The notes beneath the pieces were generated by a model. That model searched no databases and had not been told where the DNA came from. It saw nothing but the letters and a program-made list of their open reading frames with translations. Below, in pieces: positions 19,640-30,240 of a stretch of DNA of 64,000 bases. This stretch comes from Spiroplasma sp. SV19 (GTDB taxonomy: Bacteria; Bacillota_I; Bacilli_A; Mycoplasmatales; Mycoplasmataceae). Within the stretch, counting starts at the first letter, position 1, and every line of letters begins with the position of its first letter. The stretch spans positions 1,392,517 through 1,456,516 of the forward strand of contig NZ_CP045455.1 of assembly GCF_030060925.1 (NCBI RefSeq), in the 5' to 3' direction. The position numbers were made by a program, and so were the translations under genes.

Positions 19640-20704
19640 GTGCAAGTTTTTACTAAATCAAAATAAGGACTAAACATTTTAAATACTTCTAAAGGTGTTT
19701 TAAAGTTTAGTTTTTTTCTTGGGCGATTATTTAATAAAAGCATAGTTTCTTTGTCATATTCTTTACTATATTTATTTAAATCGCTATTTTTAGGGTATCT
19801 TTGCCGTAATAATTTATTTTCGTGTTCGATAGTACCTTTTTCTCATGGCGAAGCTGGTGTTGTAAAGTAAACTGGAATGCCAATAATTTGTTCAAATTCT
19901 TCTCACATGGTAAATTCAGAACCATTATCCAATACTAATGATTTAGCATATTTCATAATTTCTGGGTCCTTAAAAAATTAGTTAATTTGATATTTATAGT
20001 ATTTGCCGTTTTATCATCAAGATGACAAATATAGTCTAAATTTGTTAGTTTTTCAGTAATTGTTAACTTAAAACTTTTGCTATATTCACCAGTAATTAAA
20101 TCAGCTTCAAAATGACCAAAATCCAATCTATCTCTTTTAATTTCTGAAACATGTTTTTTACTTTTGTTAAATTTATGTTTTGTGTGGCTTTTATAATGTC
20201 GTAAGGTTGTTTGGGGCAAGGAAAATGCTTTAATTTTTATGTAACGATAAATTGTAGATATAGTTTTTCCTAATGTAGAATCTGAATAATTAAAACCAAA
20301 ACTTCCTTTTTGAAAATTAGTCAGTTGTTTAAAGCGACCAACAATTTGTTCTGGTGATCATAAATTTTCTAATCCATAATTAATATATTTTCGTTGGTTA
20401 AAATTAAGTCTTTTTTTATTTCCACATTTACTTCGTTGATATTTATAATGTGATACTGCTTGCTTTGCAATTTATTTGTTAACTTTACAGCGTTTTAATT
20501 CGTGTGAAATTGTTGATTCGTGTTTATTTAATCTCTTGGCACATTCACGATTTTTTAATCCTTGAATTTTGTAACTTTCAAGTAATGCTCGTTCTTCTAT
20601 GGTAAAATGTTTGTAATTCATATTTGTTATTCTTTCTATTTAGTCGTAAAAAGTATAACATATGTTTTTTTACTTTATATAAACTTGCACTTATTATGAT
20701 AATC
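19626..20704 (-). mobile_element. IS30-like element, copy 1 (nested)
   Basis: The ends share GATTNTCANNNTAAGTGCAAG in inverted orientation (19626-19646 and 20684-20704). The single minus-strand transposase gene fills the element, and its stop codon lies inside the end repeat. It sits between orfA and orfB of the IS3 element. Confidence 0.75.
19636..20621 (-). pseudogene. IS30-like transposase with internal stop and frameshift
   Basis: From ATG 20621 the N-terminal helix-turn-helix reads MNYKHFTIEERALLESYKIQ and STISHELKRCKVNK, followed by an in-frame TAA. The catalytic part continues: GHFEADLITGEYSKSFKLTI (first Asp), then, after a one-base loss in a T run near 19976, SLVLDNGSEF (second Asp) and TTPASPWEKGTIEHENK (Glu), a complete DDE triad. 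RPRKKLNFKTPLEVF is the typical IS30 C terminus. The same internal TAA also occurs in copy 2 at 27.5 kb. Confidence 0.8.
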
Positions 20705-21350
20705 TACAAAAGAAGGTTGCTGGAAGGAACAAAAAATAATTGAGAAATATAAAATAGTTAATAAATATTTACCAAAATATAAATTAATTAAAAAAACATG
20801 TCAATTATTAAATTTAGTTAAAAGTACCTACTATGATTAAACAAATAAAGGAAAACCAAATAGTGTTCAAAAAATAGATTATTTATTTTATCAAATGATT
20901 AGGAATGTATATTATCAAATAGGTAGAGAAACATATGGTACAAAACGAATTACATTATATTGAGATTCAATAAGAGTGAATTACTCAGTTAAAAAAGTAA
21001 AAAGATATTTAAAAGTTGCAAATTTAGAATCTATTAATAAACCAATTAAAAGAAAGCAAAATATGAGCGTTTATTTAAGTACCCTTTCAAAACAAAATAT
21101 ACAAATATAGTTATAATGGAACCTAATTTAGGAGTTATCAATATAATAGAATGTTAAAATATGCAGAATATCAAATTAACATGGCGCGAATAGGGAGGTC
21201 TAAAGATAATCCTTATATTGAACCATTATGAAGTATTTGTAAAAAAAGCATTTGGCAAATCAGAATATAGGTTCGATGAATTCAAATATCAAACAAATTT
21301 ATATTGTAATTAATATAATCTTGAACGATTAACAATACAAAGTTTTTATC
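20705..21350 (+). pseudogene. IS3 orfB debris
   Basis: Scattered segments match IS3 OrfB: CQLLNLVKSTYYDW near the start, YYQIGRETYGTKRI (the usual YGYRRI region), VKKVKRYLKVANL, and KDNPYIEPLW where family members have a DN-x-x-x-E catalytic region. Stops and frameshifts separate them. Confidence 0.65.
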
Positions 21351-21488
21351 TAATAAAGTGTCCGAAACAAGGTTCCATATCAACAAACGGTGATTTTACA
21401 ACTTTTTATAAATAAAATGATGCTTTTATTTTATTTTTTTGTTATGATTTTTAAGAGTTTATTTTAATTATGGTAAGGAAAAAGCAAA

Positions 21489-22511
21489 ATGTCATTTGAG
21501 TTATATAATCGAAGATATACTGGATCTAAGTATAAATTAAGAAATTGAATAAAAGAAATAATAAAACAAAATTGTGAAGGTAATGTATTTTGTGATTTAT
21601 TTGCAGGTACGGGTGTGATTACTGATTTTATGTTTGATTATTATGATGCATATATAATTAATGATTTTTTGTTTTCGAATGAAATTATTTATAAGGCTTT
21701 TTTTGTGCAAGAAAATTATGATACAGATAAATTAAAAAAATATCTTGATATTTTTTCAAATATTCATTCAGATTCTTTAGACGATAATTATATTTCTATT
21801 AATTATGGCAATAAGTTTTTTAGTATTACTGATGCAAAAATAATTGGATATATTAGAGAACAAATTGAAAAAGAAAAAAGTAAGTTAAGTGAAAAAGAGT
21901 ATAATATTTTATTAGCATCATTGTTATTTTCACTTGATAAGGTAGCTAATACAGTTGGCCATTATGATTCATTTTTAAAAAATAAGAATATAAACTCCAA
22001 TTTTGTTTTTGAACTTATTAATCCAAAAATAATTAGTAATAAAAAAATAACAATTTTTAGAGAAAATGCAAACAATCTTGTAAAAAAAATACAGGCTGAT
22101 ATAGTTTATATTGATCCCCCGTATTCTTCAAGACAATATAGTAGATTTTATCATGTTTTAGAAAACATAACTACATGAAAAAAGCCAGAATTATATGGCG
22201 CGGCTGCCAAGCCATTGCCCGAAAATATGAGCAATTATTCAAGAGCCACTGCAATAAATGAATTTTCTGATTTAATTCAAAATTTAAATTGCAATTTTAT
22301 AATTACTTCATATAACAATACATATTATTCAAAAAGTAGTTCATCACGCAATAAAATGTCCTTAGAAGATATTAAAAATATTTTAAATAGGAAAGGGAAT
22401 ACAAAAATTTTTGAAAAAAATCATCCTTTTTTCAATGCAGGAAAAACATCATTTTTACATGAACATAAAGAAATTCTATTTATAACAAAAGTAGGGCAAT
22501 ATAATGATTAG
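21489..22511 (+). CDS. N6-adenine DNA methyltransferase of a type IIS R-M system (M1)
   Basis: This 340-residue protein is intact with TGA as Trp. SAM motif I is FCDLFAGTGVITD near residue 37, preceded by RRYTGSKYKLRNW. The catalytic motif is YIDPPYSSRQYSRFYHVLE, the DPPY form typical of D12-class adenine methylases. It would protect one strand of an asymmetric site. The next methylase starts at 22504, overlapping its stop by 8 bases, and an AlwI/BstNBI-like endonuclease follows, so the three genes form an operon. ATG 21489 follows AAGGAAAAAGCAAA. No defect was seen. Confidence 0.88.
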
Positions 22512-23383
22512 ATCTCCTTTTTTTATGTTGGTGATAAATATAAAATAATGAGTCAAATTAAATTTTATTTTCCAAAAAAAATTAATAGATATTTTGAACC
22601 GTTTCTTGGAGGAGGAAGTTCATTTTTAAACATATTAGCTGATGAATATTTTCTTAATGATATAAATTTAAAGTTAATTAATCTTCATATTTTTTTATGT
22701 TCTCAAGCATCTAATATTAATGGTTTTTTTAATAAATTAGAACAAATTATTTTAAAATATAATTTATCTTATTCATATAAAAATATAAATATGCCTTCCA
22801 AAGATTTAAAAAAATGTATCCAAAAAATATTATGCAATATTGAATAAAGAATCTTATAATCAGTTGAAAAAGATTATAATGAAGAAGTATTAAAAATAAT
22901 TTTTATTTGTATATATTATTAATTTATGGCTTTAATAGAATTTTAAGATTTAATAAAGATGGTCATTTTAATGTTCCTGTTGGTAATGTAGATTTTAATA
23001 AGAATGTAGTAAATTCTTTAAATAATTATTTTTCATTTGTAAAAAATAAAAAAATTAATTTTAGTAATTTAAATTGATATAATTTTTTGGAAAGTATTAC
23101 TTTCAAGAAAGATGATTTTATTTATCTTGATCCACCGTACTTAATATCTTTTAGTGAATATAATAAGTTGTGAAGTGAAAAAGATGAAATTAAATTATTG
23201 AATAAACTTGATGAACTTGATAAAATAGGAGTAAAGTTTGCTATTTCAAACTTAATTAATCACAAAGGTACAACTAATAAAATATTTAGAAATTGATCAG
23301 AAAAATATAAGATCATAGAAATAAATAGTAATTATATAAGTTATCATGATAATTCAAAAAAAATAATTCTAGAGAGGTATTAG
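22504..23383 (+). pseudogene. Dam-like N6-adenine methyltransferase (M2), frameshifted
   Basis: ATG 22504 overlaps the M1 stop. IRSPFFYVGDKYKI, the Dam-family opening, is readable only if one T is restored to the T7 run near 22520. Then come FEPFLGGGSSFLNI (SAM motif), FNRILRFNKDGHFNVPVGN (Dam hallmark) and FIYLDPPYLISFSEYNKLW (catalytic DPPY). At least two further frameshifts lie near 22830-22910. The repaired product would be about 290 residues. The enzyme would methylate the second strand of the asymmetric site. With M2 broken, restriction by an active partner would be harmful, and the endonuclease is also broken. Confidence 0.82.
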
Positions 23384-23392
23384 TAATTAATT

Positions 23393-24930
23393 ATGATTAA
23401 AAGGAAGAGTGAATTAAAACCATTGTCGTTTACAACAACAATGCGAAATCCAGAAAGAATAAAAAATTTTATAAATATCATAATGGAATTTGAAGGTAAG
23501 ATTCTTACAAATGAATTAATAAATAAAATTATATTTAAAATTATAAGTAAAAAATTATATATTCCAACTTATGTAGAAAAAACAACAAAGTTAAAGAAAC
23601 AATTAATTTTTGAAAATAAAGAATTTAATGAAGAAGAAACGCTGGATATAATTAGAAATAGTTCACAAAATCATAAAGAAGCAGGATTTGATTTTGGTTG
23701 ACCTTCAAGATTTGACACTTGATACAAAATAATGAAAGAATTTGGTTTTATTTATTATGAAATAGGAAAGCCTATAGAGCTATCTGATTCTGACAAAAAA
23801 CTAGTGAAGGCTTTAGAAAAAGAAAACATTAATTTAGAGCAACAAGTTTTTTTAAATGCATTAGTAAAATATCAAAGAAACAATCCATTTAGGAGAGTAT
23901 TAAATGAGAACATACCATTAGTTTTATTATTAAAAACAATTATTGGACTTAAAGAAAATATCAAAGATAATCCAGGAATTTCTATAAAGGAATTGTCGTT
24001 ATTAATTTGTTGACCTAATTCTGATTATAAATCATTAGTTAATTTAATAATTAATTTAAGAAGACAATTCAAAACACAAATTAGTGATGAAATTATATAT
24101 GAGGAGTGTAAAAAAGTATTAAAAATTACAGATAGCCAAGAAAAAAAGTTTAAGTTAAATAATATATTATATGAATTACCAGATGAATTTGTTAGAAAAA
24201 TGAAATCAACTGGATTGTTTTCTATAAGAGGTTATGGAAAATTTATAGATGTTAATTCTAATGAATTAAATAAAATTAATTATATTCTTAAAAATATTCT
24301 ACTGAATATGATTATTATAAATATCTTGGAACTATTGATCAAAATTTAATTAATATTCAAGATAATGATAATATTTTATTAAGTCAGAAAAATGATTTAT
24401 TTATGAAATGAGTACAGCACTTTGAATTAAATGAACTAATTAAAGAAATAAAAATTTTGGAAAATAAAAATAAGTATTCAAAACATGCAGTTTTGAAACA
24501 TATTAATGGTCCTTTAAGATTAGAATTTCTTATTGCATTAATTTTACAAAAAAAATTTCCTGAATTAACAATATTAGCAAATTATAAAACAGATGATGAA
24601 GGTATACCTACATCTTATGCACCCGGGGGAAATTCTGACATAATCTGTAACGACGGAGATGGAACTGTACTATTTGAAGTGACATTGCTTACTGGAACTA
24701 TTCAAAATATAAGAGAGATGCCGTCTATAGTTAGACACTTAAAAGATACTTTAATAAATTATATCAATAGTTTTTCAGTTTTAGTATGTCCAAAAATTTA
24801 TGAAGATACTATTGAGTATTCAAAATTTGTTAAATATAAAGATAATTTAGATATTATTCCAATTTCAATAAGTGAATTTATAAGTAAAGTTAAAATCTTT
24901 AATAGTATAAGAGATTTTAAAAAGAATTAA
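23393..24930 (+). pseudogene. Type IIS restriction endonuclease, AlwI/BstNBI-like, frameshifted
   Basis: The frame from ATG 23393 covers the recognition half: MRNPERIKNFINI near the start (as in RSPEKI of the family), RFDTWYKIMKEFGFIYYE, LNALVKYQRNNPF and VLLLKTIIGLKE. A one-base loss near 24300 shifts the frame. The nuclease half then reads to TAA 24930 and contains SYAPGGNSDIIC...VLFEVTLLTGT, a PD-(D/E)xK-type core that aligns with the GN-x-PDMEII...VLGEVTTSKGAT segment I remember for N.BstNBI, followed by SIVRHL. Repaired length is about 512 residues. Family members recognise short asymmetric sites (GGATC, GAGTC) and cut a few bases away. The actual site cannot be told here. Confidence 0.75.
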
Positions 24931-25019
24931 ATAATTTAATAAAAATTTTTCTTATATTAATAATAAGAAAGTTACAAGTGAATATTGAACAATTTATATG
25001 ACCAAACATAAAAAGATAG

Positions 25020-25283
25020 TTTACCATACTGAAAAAGAATTGTTTGTTTAAACAATCCTTTACAAATAAAACGAGTTTGGATATATTCAGATTTTAAAAG
25101 TTTATAATCAATAAGTTCAATTGCAGTTTTAATTAGTTTTTCTAATAAAGTTTTATCTTTTTGAAAAAATTAAGATAGTAATAATTTTGGTGTAATTTCA
25201 ATATTGGCAAATTTAAAAATATCTGCGACTTGAATTTTAAATTTGTTCATTAAGTGTGATAATTGTGTTATAATATATGACAT
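25020..25283 (-). pseudogene. UPF0236/ISLre2-type transposase, N-terminal fragment
   Basis: From ATG 25283 (AAAGGTCACCT upstream) the minus strand reads MSYIITQLSHLMNKFKIQ, then IFKFANIEITPKLLL, an in-frame stop near 25170, and LIDYKLLKSEYIQTR. This resembles the start of UPF0236-type transposases common in Spiroplasma. It is truncated after about 90 codons. The surrounding 24931-25545 holds nothing else recognisable. Confidence 0.5.
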
Positions 25284-25545
25284 AGGTGACCTTTCTAGTT
25301 AATTTTTTCTCAATAAACTAATTATATAGGGGTGTCCCTTATTTTTTTATTTCTCCCAAAAATAAAATGCAATCTTTTTAATTTAGAAAAATAGTTTTTA
25401 ATTATTAATGATAAAATAAAAGTAAGCAGCTTATATAATTTGAAAATAAAATTTAGTATACAGTTGAAAATTACCCTAAAAAGTAAGTAAAAATTAGTTT
25501 AATTAATTTTAATTATTAATTGTAAAGTAGAAAGGACAAAAATTA

Positions 25546-27131
25546 ATGAAAATTAAGATAAAAAGTTTTAGAAATATTATTGATGAACTGGAAATTGAAT
25601 TAGAGAAAAATAAAATTACCACAATAATAGGCACAAATGGTTCAGGTAAGACAAATATTTTAGAAGGGATACATTTTTTTGTAAGTAATTATAAAAATAC
25701 CGATGTAGTAGTAACTTCAAATTTTACTTCTTATAGTGGGATAAAAGAAAAAGAATTAATTGATAAGAAAGAAATTAATTTTACATATGAATTATCAGAC
25801 CAAAAAATTAGAGAAGTAGAAAAATATTTAAAAGAAATAAAAGTACCATTAGAAAAAATTAAAGATAAAAAAATACTAATTAGTAGATCAAAAACTCAAA
25901 ATGGATTTTCTATTAGCCCCACTTCAAGTTTAATTGAAATTTATAATGAATTATTTAAAATAAAGAAAGAAGTTATACCTAATAAGTATTATTCATTAGA
26001 TGGGGAAAGTGATTATTGACCAAATGTTGAAGAAATTAAAAAGCACTTAGTAATAAATCATTACAAAATGGAAACGTATTAAGACCTATATTTGAAACAA
26101 TAATAAAACTTAGAGATATTTTTCTTGATAGGCCCTTAATTGAATTTATTAATAATGCAACCGAAGAATTTAATGTGAATCACCATACAAATATATTAAA
26201 TTTGGCTGATGAAGAATTAAGAAAAGAAGTTGAATTATTATTATATTTTATTGGCGAGGAAGCACTAGAATATGCACAAGATTTTTTAAAATTAAATTCT
26301 AATCAAACTAATGATATAAATAGAATGGAAAATATTAAAAATAAAATTATTAAATTAGGAAATAAAAAAATAGACGAAATTTTTAATTTTTTTGATTTAT
26401 ATGCTAAACCTGAAATAAAATTTGATAATACAAATTTATCAATAACCACAGAATTTAATAATGATGAAATTTTATTTGGAGATCCAATAAACCAACAGAA
26501 TAATTCAGCAGGTTATAAATCAATATTTTGTTTTGTTTTGCGATATGAATATCTTATTGAATATGCAAAGAAAAATAATAAAGAGATAATACTAATTATT
26601 GATGAATTAGATAAAAATTTGCATCCAATGTTACAATCGCAGTTAATTGCTTATATTAAATCTAGAATTGAAGAAAGTAATATTTACTTAATTATTTCAA
26701 CTCATTCACCATTCTTATTAGAAATGGATGAAAAATTTAGTAATTATTATGTTGCATATAAAAAACAAGATGGGAGTCTAAACTTGTCCTTGAAAAATAC
26801 TTTTAGTAATAGTGGTGCAGTGTCTAGTTTTTTAGTATTAGCAAAAAAAGTATTAGATTCACATGAAATACTTATGAAAATTAAAAAGCCAAGATTAGTT
26901 ATTTTGGAATCAAGTAGTCAAGATGATATTCAAATTTTAAAAGCAAGAGTTAATAAAAAAATTGATAATGTTGAATTTGTTTTACAAAGTTCTGATCCCA
27001 TTATTGGAAAAGATATTGAAAAAGTAATTGATCATCCTAATGATTTAACAGAAATAGAGGTCTTACTTGAGAATAATCAACGTATATTTATTTCGAAAAA
27101 GGTAATAGATATATTAAAGAATGAAGATTAA
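25546..27131 (+). pseudogene. OLD-like ABC/AAA ATPase, frameshifted once
   Basis: The N-terminal part opens with KIKSFRNI and Walker A GTNGSGKTNILEG (residues about 28-40), an RecF/SMC/OLD-type beginning. A one-base loss near 26065 puts the remaining 330 codons in another frame. They contain a signature-like NSAGYKSIFCFVLRYEY, Walker B ILIIDELDKNLHP and the switch His in IISTHSPFLLEM. No TOPRIM nuclease motif is visible at the C terminus. Repaired length is about 527 residues. Such ATPases act in OLD, Gabija-like and other phage defence systems. The position directly after the type IIS genes fits, but its partner, if any, is not clear. Confidence 0.75.
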
Positions 27132-27303
27132 ACACTCATTTTCTAACAAAAGATGGGTATTCAAACTTTATTTTAACTGGATTTATAATGTAAAGTACCA
27201 TATAGACTTAAGAATTTAGCAAAATACCGCATAAAAGCGACTTTTTATGTTTAAAAGAGAAATTATGTATAAAATAAAATGTTTTTTTATTTATATATAG
27301 TAT
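27132..27303. other. Short spacer between the ATPase and the IS cluster
   Basis: No gene or structure could be supported here. It ends where similarity to the IS30-like element begins. Confidence 0.4.
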
Positions 27304-27697
27304 TTGAATAATTAAAACCAAAACTTCCTTTTTGAAAATTAGATAATTGTTTAAAGCGGTTAATAATTTGTTCTGGTCATCATAAATTTTCTAATTCATA
27401 ATTAATATATTTTTGTTGGTTAAAATTAAGTTTTTTCTTGCTCCCGCATTTGCTTCGTTGATATTTATAATGTGATACTGCTTGCTTTGCAATTTATTTG
27501 TTAACTTTACAGCGTTTTAATTCGCGTGAAATTGTTGATTTATGATTATTTAATCTTTTGGTACATTCACGATTTTTCAATCCTTGAATTTTGTAACTTT
27601 CAACTAATGCTCGCTCCTCTATGGTAAAATGTTTATAATTCATATTTGTTATTCTTAGCATTTAACACCCTAAGTTTACACTTTAATATCTATACAC

Positions 27698-28636
27698 TTA
27701 TGGCTGCACAGCCATAAGTTTTTTCGAATTTACATATGTTTTTAAATTATTTCAGTTAATGATGAATTTATTAAATTTTTTAATTAATTCATCATAACTC
27801 TTAAATTTTTTCCCATAAGTTAAATAAAACTTTTCTTTAATCCAACCATTAAGCGATTCTGTTGGAGCATTATGATTAAATCCCAAATTTGACATTGATA
27901 ATTTTAAAGAACTATTATCTTCAATTAACTTCACTAGTTCTGATGCATTTGCTCGGCCACGATCAGTTTGAATATAAATTACTTGTTCATGTTTTCTAGT
28001 TTTGCTGATAACATCTAATAAGACTTCACTTACTAAATATTTATTTTGGGTAAAATCAGGTCTATGTGCAATAACCGTTCCATCATATCAATCATAAACC
28101 ATTTCAAACATTAATTGACACTTCTCATTATTGATAAAGCATTCATTGAATCATGTCCCATCTATTCCAAGTTTTTGGAATCGATTAGTTACTGAATAAT
28201 CATTTTTAATATAATCTGGCCGAATTAATTTTTCATGGCGATCGCTTTTATCATCACGGCTAGTTTTTTTGCTCGTTTTTCACTTAATTTTTCCAACAAT
28301 AGAAGTGTTTAATTTTCGGATTTTATGAATACCAACTGAAAATCCTAATTTTTCTTCAACATAAGTTTTGATACTTTGAACACCAGCTATAATTTCAAAT
28401 TTACTATAAAATTCATTTATTGTTAAAATAATTTGATTGTCATTTTTGCTATTAACTCTTGATTTTCGAATTTTATTATTCTTAATTCATTTATGATATG
28501 CTTGGCGAGTGACTGGCAAAAAATCACACATAAATTTTATTGAATAAACAGTTTGATATTCATCAATATATTCAAAAGCTTTGATTTTAATATATTTTGA
28601 ATTAAGAACTTCTGTCTTTTCCCTCCGACATAACTT
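27698..28636 (-). CDS. IS150-like transposase OrfB
   Basis: With TGA as Trp the frame is open for over 300 codons. It shows KRQAYHKW-like helix-turn-helix residues (VTRQAYHKWIKNNK), then an rve/DDE core: KLGIDGTWF (Asp), YIQTDRGRANAS (Asp) and HNAPTESLNGWIKEKF (Glu). It has no own start codon and overlaps the end of orfA (28602-28636) in another frame, so it would be made by ribosomal frameshifting as an OrfAB fusion. No internal stop was found. Confidence 0.8.
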
Positions 28637-28895
28637 CTAATTCTTTATTTTTAAGAGCTAACTCTCTTTCTTTTAGTTTTAATTGTTTTTCAAGAAATTT
28701 AATTTTAACAACATTCTGATCATCTTCTTTTAATTCACAACAATTATTTTTTAAATCTTTATTTGTTCATTCATAAACTAAAACGGGCACTGATAAATTA
28801 AATTCTTTTGCTAACTTAATTGCTGATTCACCATTTTTAAAGCGTTTTACAACTTCCTGTTTTAGTTCATTTGAGTATTTTTAATATTTTTTCAT
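28602..28895 (-). pseudogene. IS150-like OrfA with an early stop
   Basis: ATG 28895 gives MKKY and then TAA. The frame then reads KYSNELKQEVVKRFKNGESA and LAKEFNLSVPVLVYEW, a helix-turn-helix, and a Lys/Leu/Glu coiled coil (KFLEKQLKLKERELALKNK) to TAA 28602. Start-codon use after the stop is not evident, so this copy may be inactive. Confidence 0.65.
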
Positions 28896-29042
28896 TTTGT
28901 TACACCTTCACTATTTAATTATAACTGTTTCTATAGATTTTTAGGTGTAAACTTAGCTGTACCGATGCTCTTTCTATTTGGTCGTAAAAAGTATAACATA
29001 TGAATTTTTGCTTTATATAAACTTGCACTTATTATGATAATC

Positions 29043-29637
29043 TACAGGTGCAGTGATACGCAATCTATCAATGGTAATTTAACTGTAATTAACTTTATTT
29101 TTGATATAATATTTATAATAAAAACTATGTTACTAATTATTCAATAAACAATTTTAGAATACTTTTTATTTTACAAAGATAACTTTTTTAAAAAATATTA
29201 ATAATTCAAGTTTCTTATCAATATAAATAGATGAAATATTTTAGTTTTTATGAAAATTTCGTATGTTTTTTTGAATGAATATATCAATTATTAAATTTTG
29301 CTACATTTGTATAATATTTTTAAAATATAAAATTATAAATAAAAATAATGTTCTATACATTAGTTTTGCAATTTATGAATCAAAATAAAAATATGAAATG
29401 AAGTTTTGCAATTTACTTGTAATTTTATATTTTGTTTAAAAATTTAAAAATATAAATTTAATTGGATTCAATTAAATGAATCAATGTCAAATAGACCATA
29501 CTAAAGAACAAATTAGGTTAGTGCTAAAATTTAAACAATTAGATTACTAATTTAATAAAGGTGTAAATTTATTTAGTAATTTATTAGAAATATAATTAGG
29601 TTAAAAAAATAATAAAAATAAAGGAGAACAAATATTT
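29043..29637. other. AT-rich spacer before the Pycsar genes
   Basis: I see no gene here. The 3' part holds the leader of the cyclase gene, with AAAGGAGAACAAATATTT just before its ATG. No convincing promoter or RNA fold could be picked out. Confidence 0.4.
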
Positions 29638-30240
29638 ATGAATAATCTATTAGACAACTTTACAAAGAAAGATATAACACATAAAGAAACTAACTCATTA
29701 TGTGTAGATATTCGCAAATCAACAAAGTTTCATAGTAATTTTTCAACAAAAACTGAGCCTGCAAAGATAGTTGCCAGTTTTATTTCAAAATGTTACTTAA
29801 TTTGCAATAATAAAAAATTATTTAGCAATTATATATATGCGGGTGATGGAATAATTGCTATTGCATATGGTAATGATAATGCTAAAGCATTTGAAAAAAC
29901 TTTGGAAGTTGCAATTGCAATTTCAAAAGTAATAGAAAATTTTAAAGACAGTTGTAAAAAAGTTTTTGATGCTGGAATTGGTATTGCTTTTGATAATACA
30001 ACAAAAGTAAAAGTTAAAAATTTACCTATTCAATATAATAATGAATTATATACTGGTGATTCTGTTGCAATATCTTCAAAAATTTGTGGATCTATGCCAT
30101 TAAGAAACAACAAGTACAAAACATCAATTTATATAGGAATGAGTAAAAGGTTTGCAAATAATTTGCTAGAGAAGTTTTCTAATCATTGTAAAAAAACTTC
30201 TAAAAAATATATTTATTTAGGTGATTCAAATGCTAGATAA
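29638..30240 (+). CDS. pycC: Pycsar-type class III nucleotidyl cyclase
   Basis: This 200-residue protein is a single class III (adenylate/guanylate) cyclase domain. SLCVDIRKSTKF carries the first metal Asp (Asp24) and YAGDGIIAI carries the second (Asp70). GIGIAF and TGDSVAISSKI follow as in the family's later strands. Stand-alone cyclases of this form paired with a small membrane effector make cCMP or cUMP in the Pycsar phage defence. The ribosome binding site AAAGGAG is excellent. Its stop overlaps the start of the next gene by 11 bases (ATG 30230), so the pair is co-translated. The base made (C or U) cannot be read from sequence by eye. No defect was found. Confidence 0.85.
   Translation: MNNLLDNFTKKDITHKETNSLCVDIRKSTKFHSNFSTKTEPAKIVASFISKCYLICNNKKLFSNYIYAGDGIIAIAYGNDNAKAFEKTLEVAIAISKVIENFKDSCKKVFDAGIGIAFDNTTKVKVKNLPIQYNNELYTGDSVAISSKICGSMPLRNNKYKTSIYIGMSKRFANNLLEKFSNHCKKTSKKYIYLGDSNAR

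Larger units (their letters stand above)
19262..21374 (+). mobile_element. IS3-family element, split by an IS30-like insertion
   Basis: Terminal inverted repeats are visible: AACCTTAATTTGGACACTT at 19262-19280, and AAGTGTCCGAAACAAGGTT at 21356-21374. An orfA lies at the left and orfB debris at the right. The middle (19626-20704) is an IS30-like element inserted at the end of orfA. Without the insert the element would be about 1.03 kb. Confidence 0.75.
27657..28968 (-). mobile_element. IS3-family (IS150-like) element, apparently the youngest insertion
   Basis: It has inverted ends sharing CTAAGTTTACAC (about 27670 and 28950). The duplicated target TCTT is at 27653-27656 and 28969-28972. Removing 27657-28972 restores the sequence seen at the same point of copy 1 (TGTTATTCTTTCTATTT), which defines the boundaries. 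A hairpin CTTATGGCTG/CAGCCATAAG plus T6 (27697-27724) ends orfB and blocks readthrough. Confidence 0.8.
27304..29042 (-). mobile_element. IS30-like element, copy 2 (3'-truncated, interrupted by an IS3 element)
   Basis: Positions 27304-27656 and 28973-29042 match copy 1: the transposase N-terminal half (from ATG 27643 on the minus strand), the same in-frame TAA after KRCKVNK, and the same right end ATTATGATAATC. The catalytic half is deleted beyond GFNYS. An IS150-like element (27657-28968) sits in the leader between the right end and the transposase start. Confidence 0.75.

Noticed and set aside
25546..27131. Gabija GajA-type nuclease
   Set aside because: The ATPase part fits, but no TOPRIM motif and no GajB helicase neighbour were found.
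27697..27718. Perfect palindrome CTTATGGCTGCACAGCCATAAG as an attachment site or operator
   Set aside because: It covers the end of orfB and is followed by T6, so it is better explained as the terminator of the IS150-like element.
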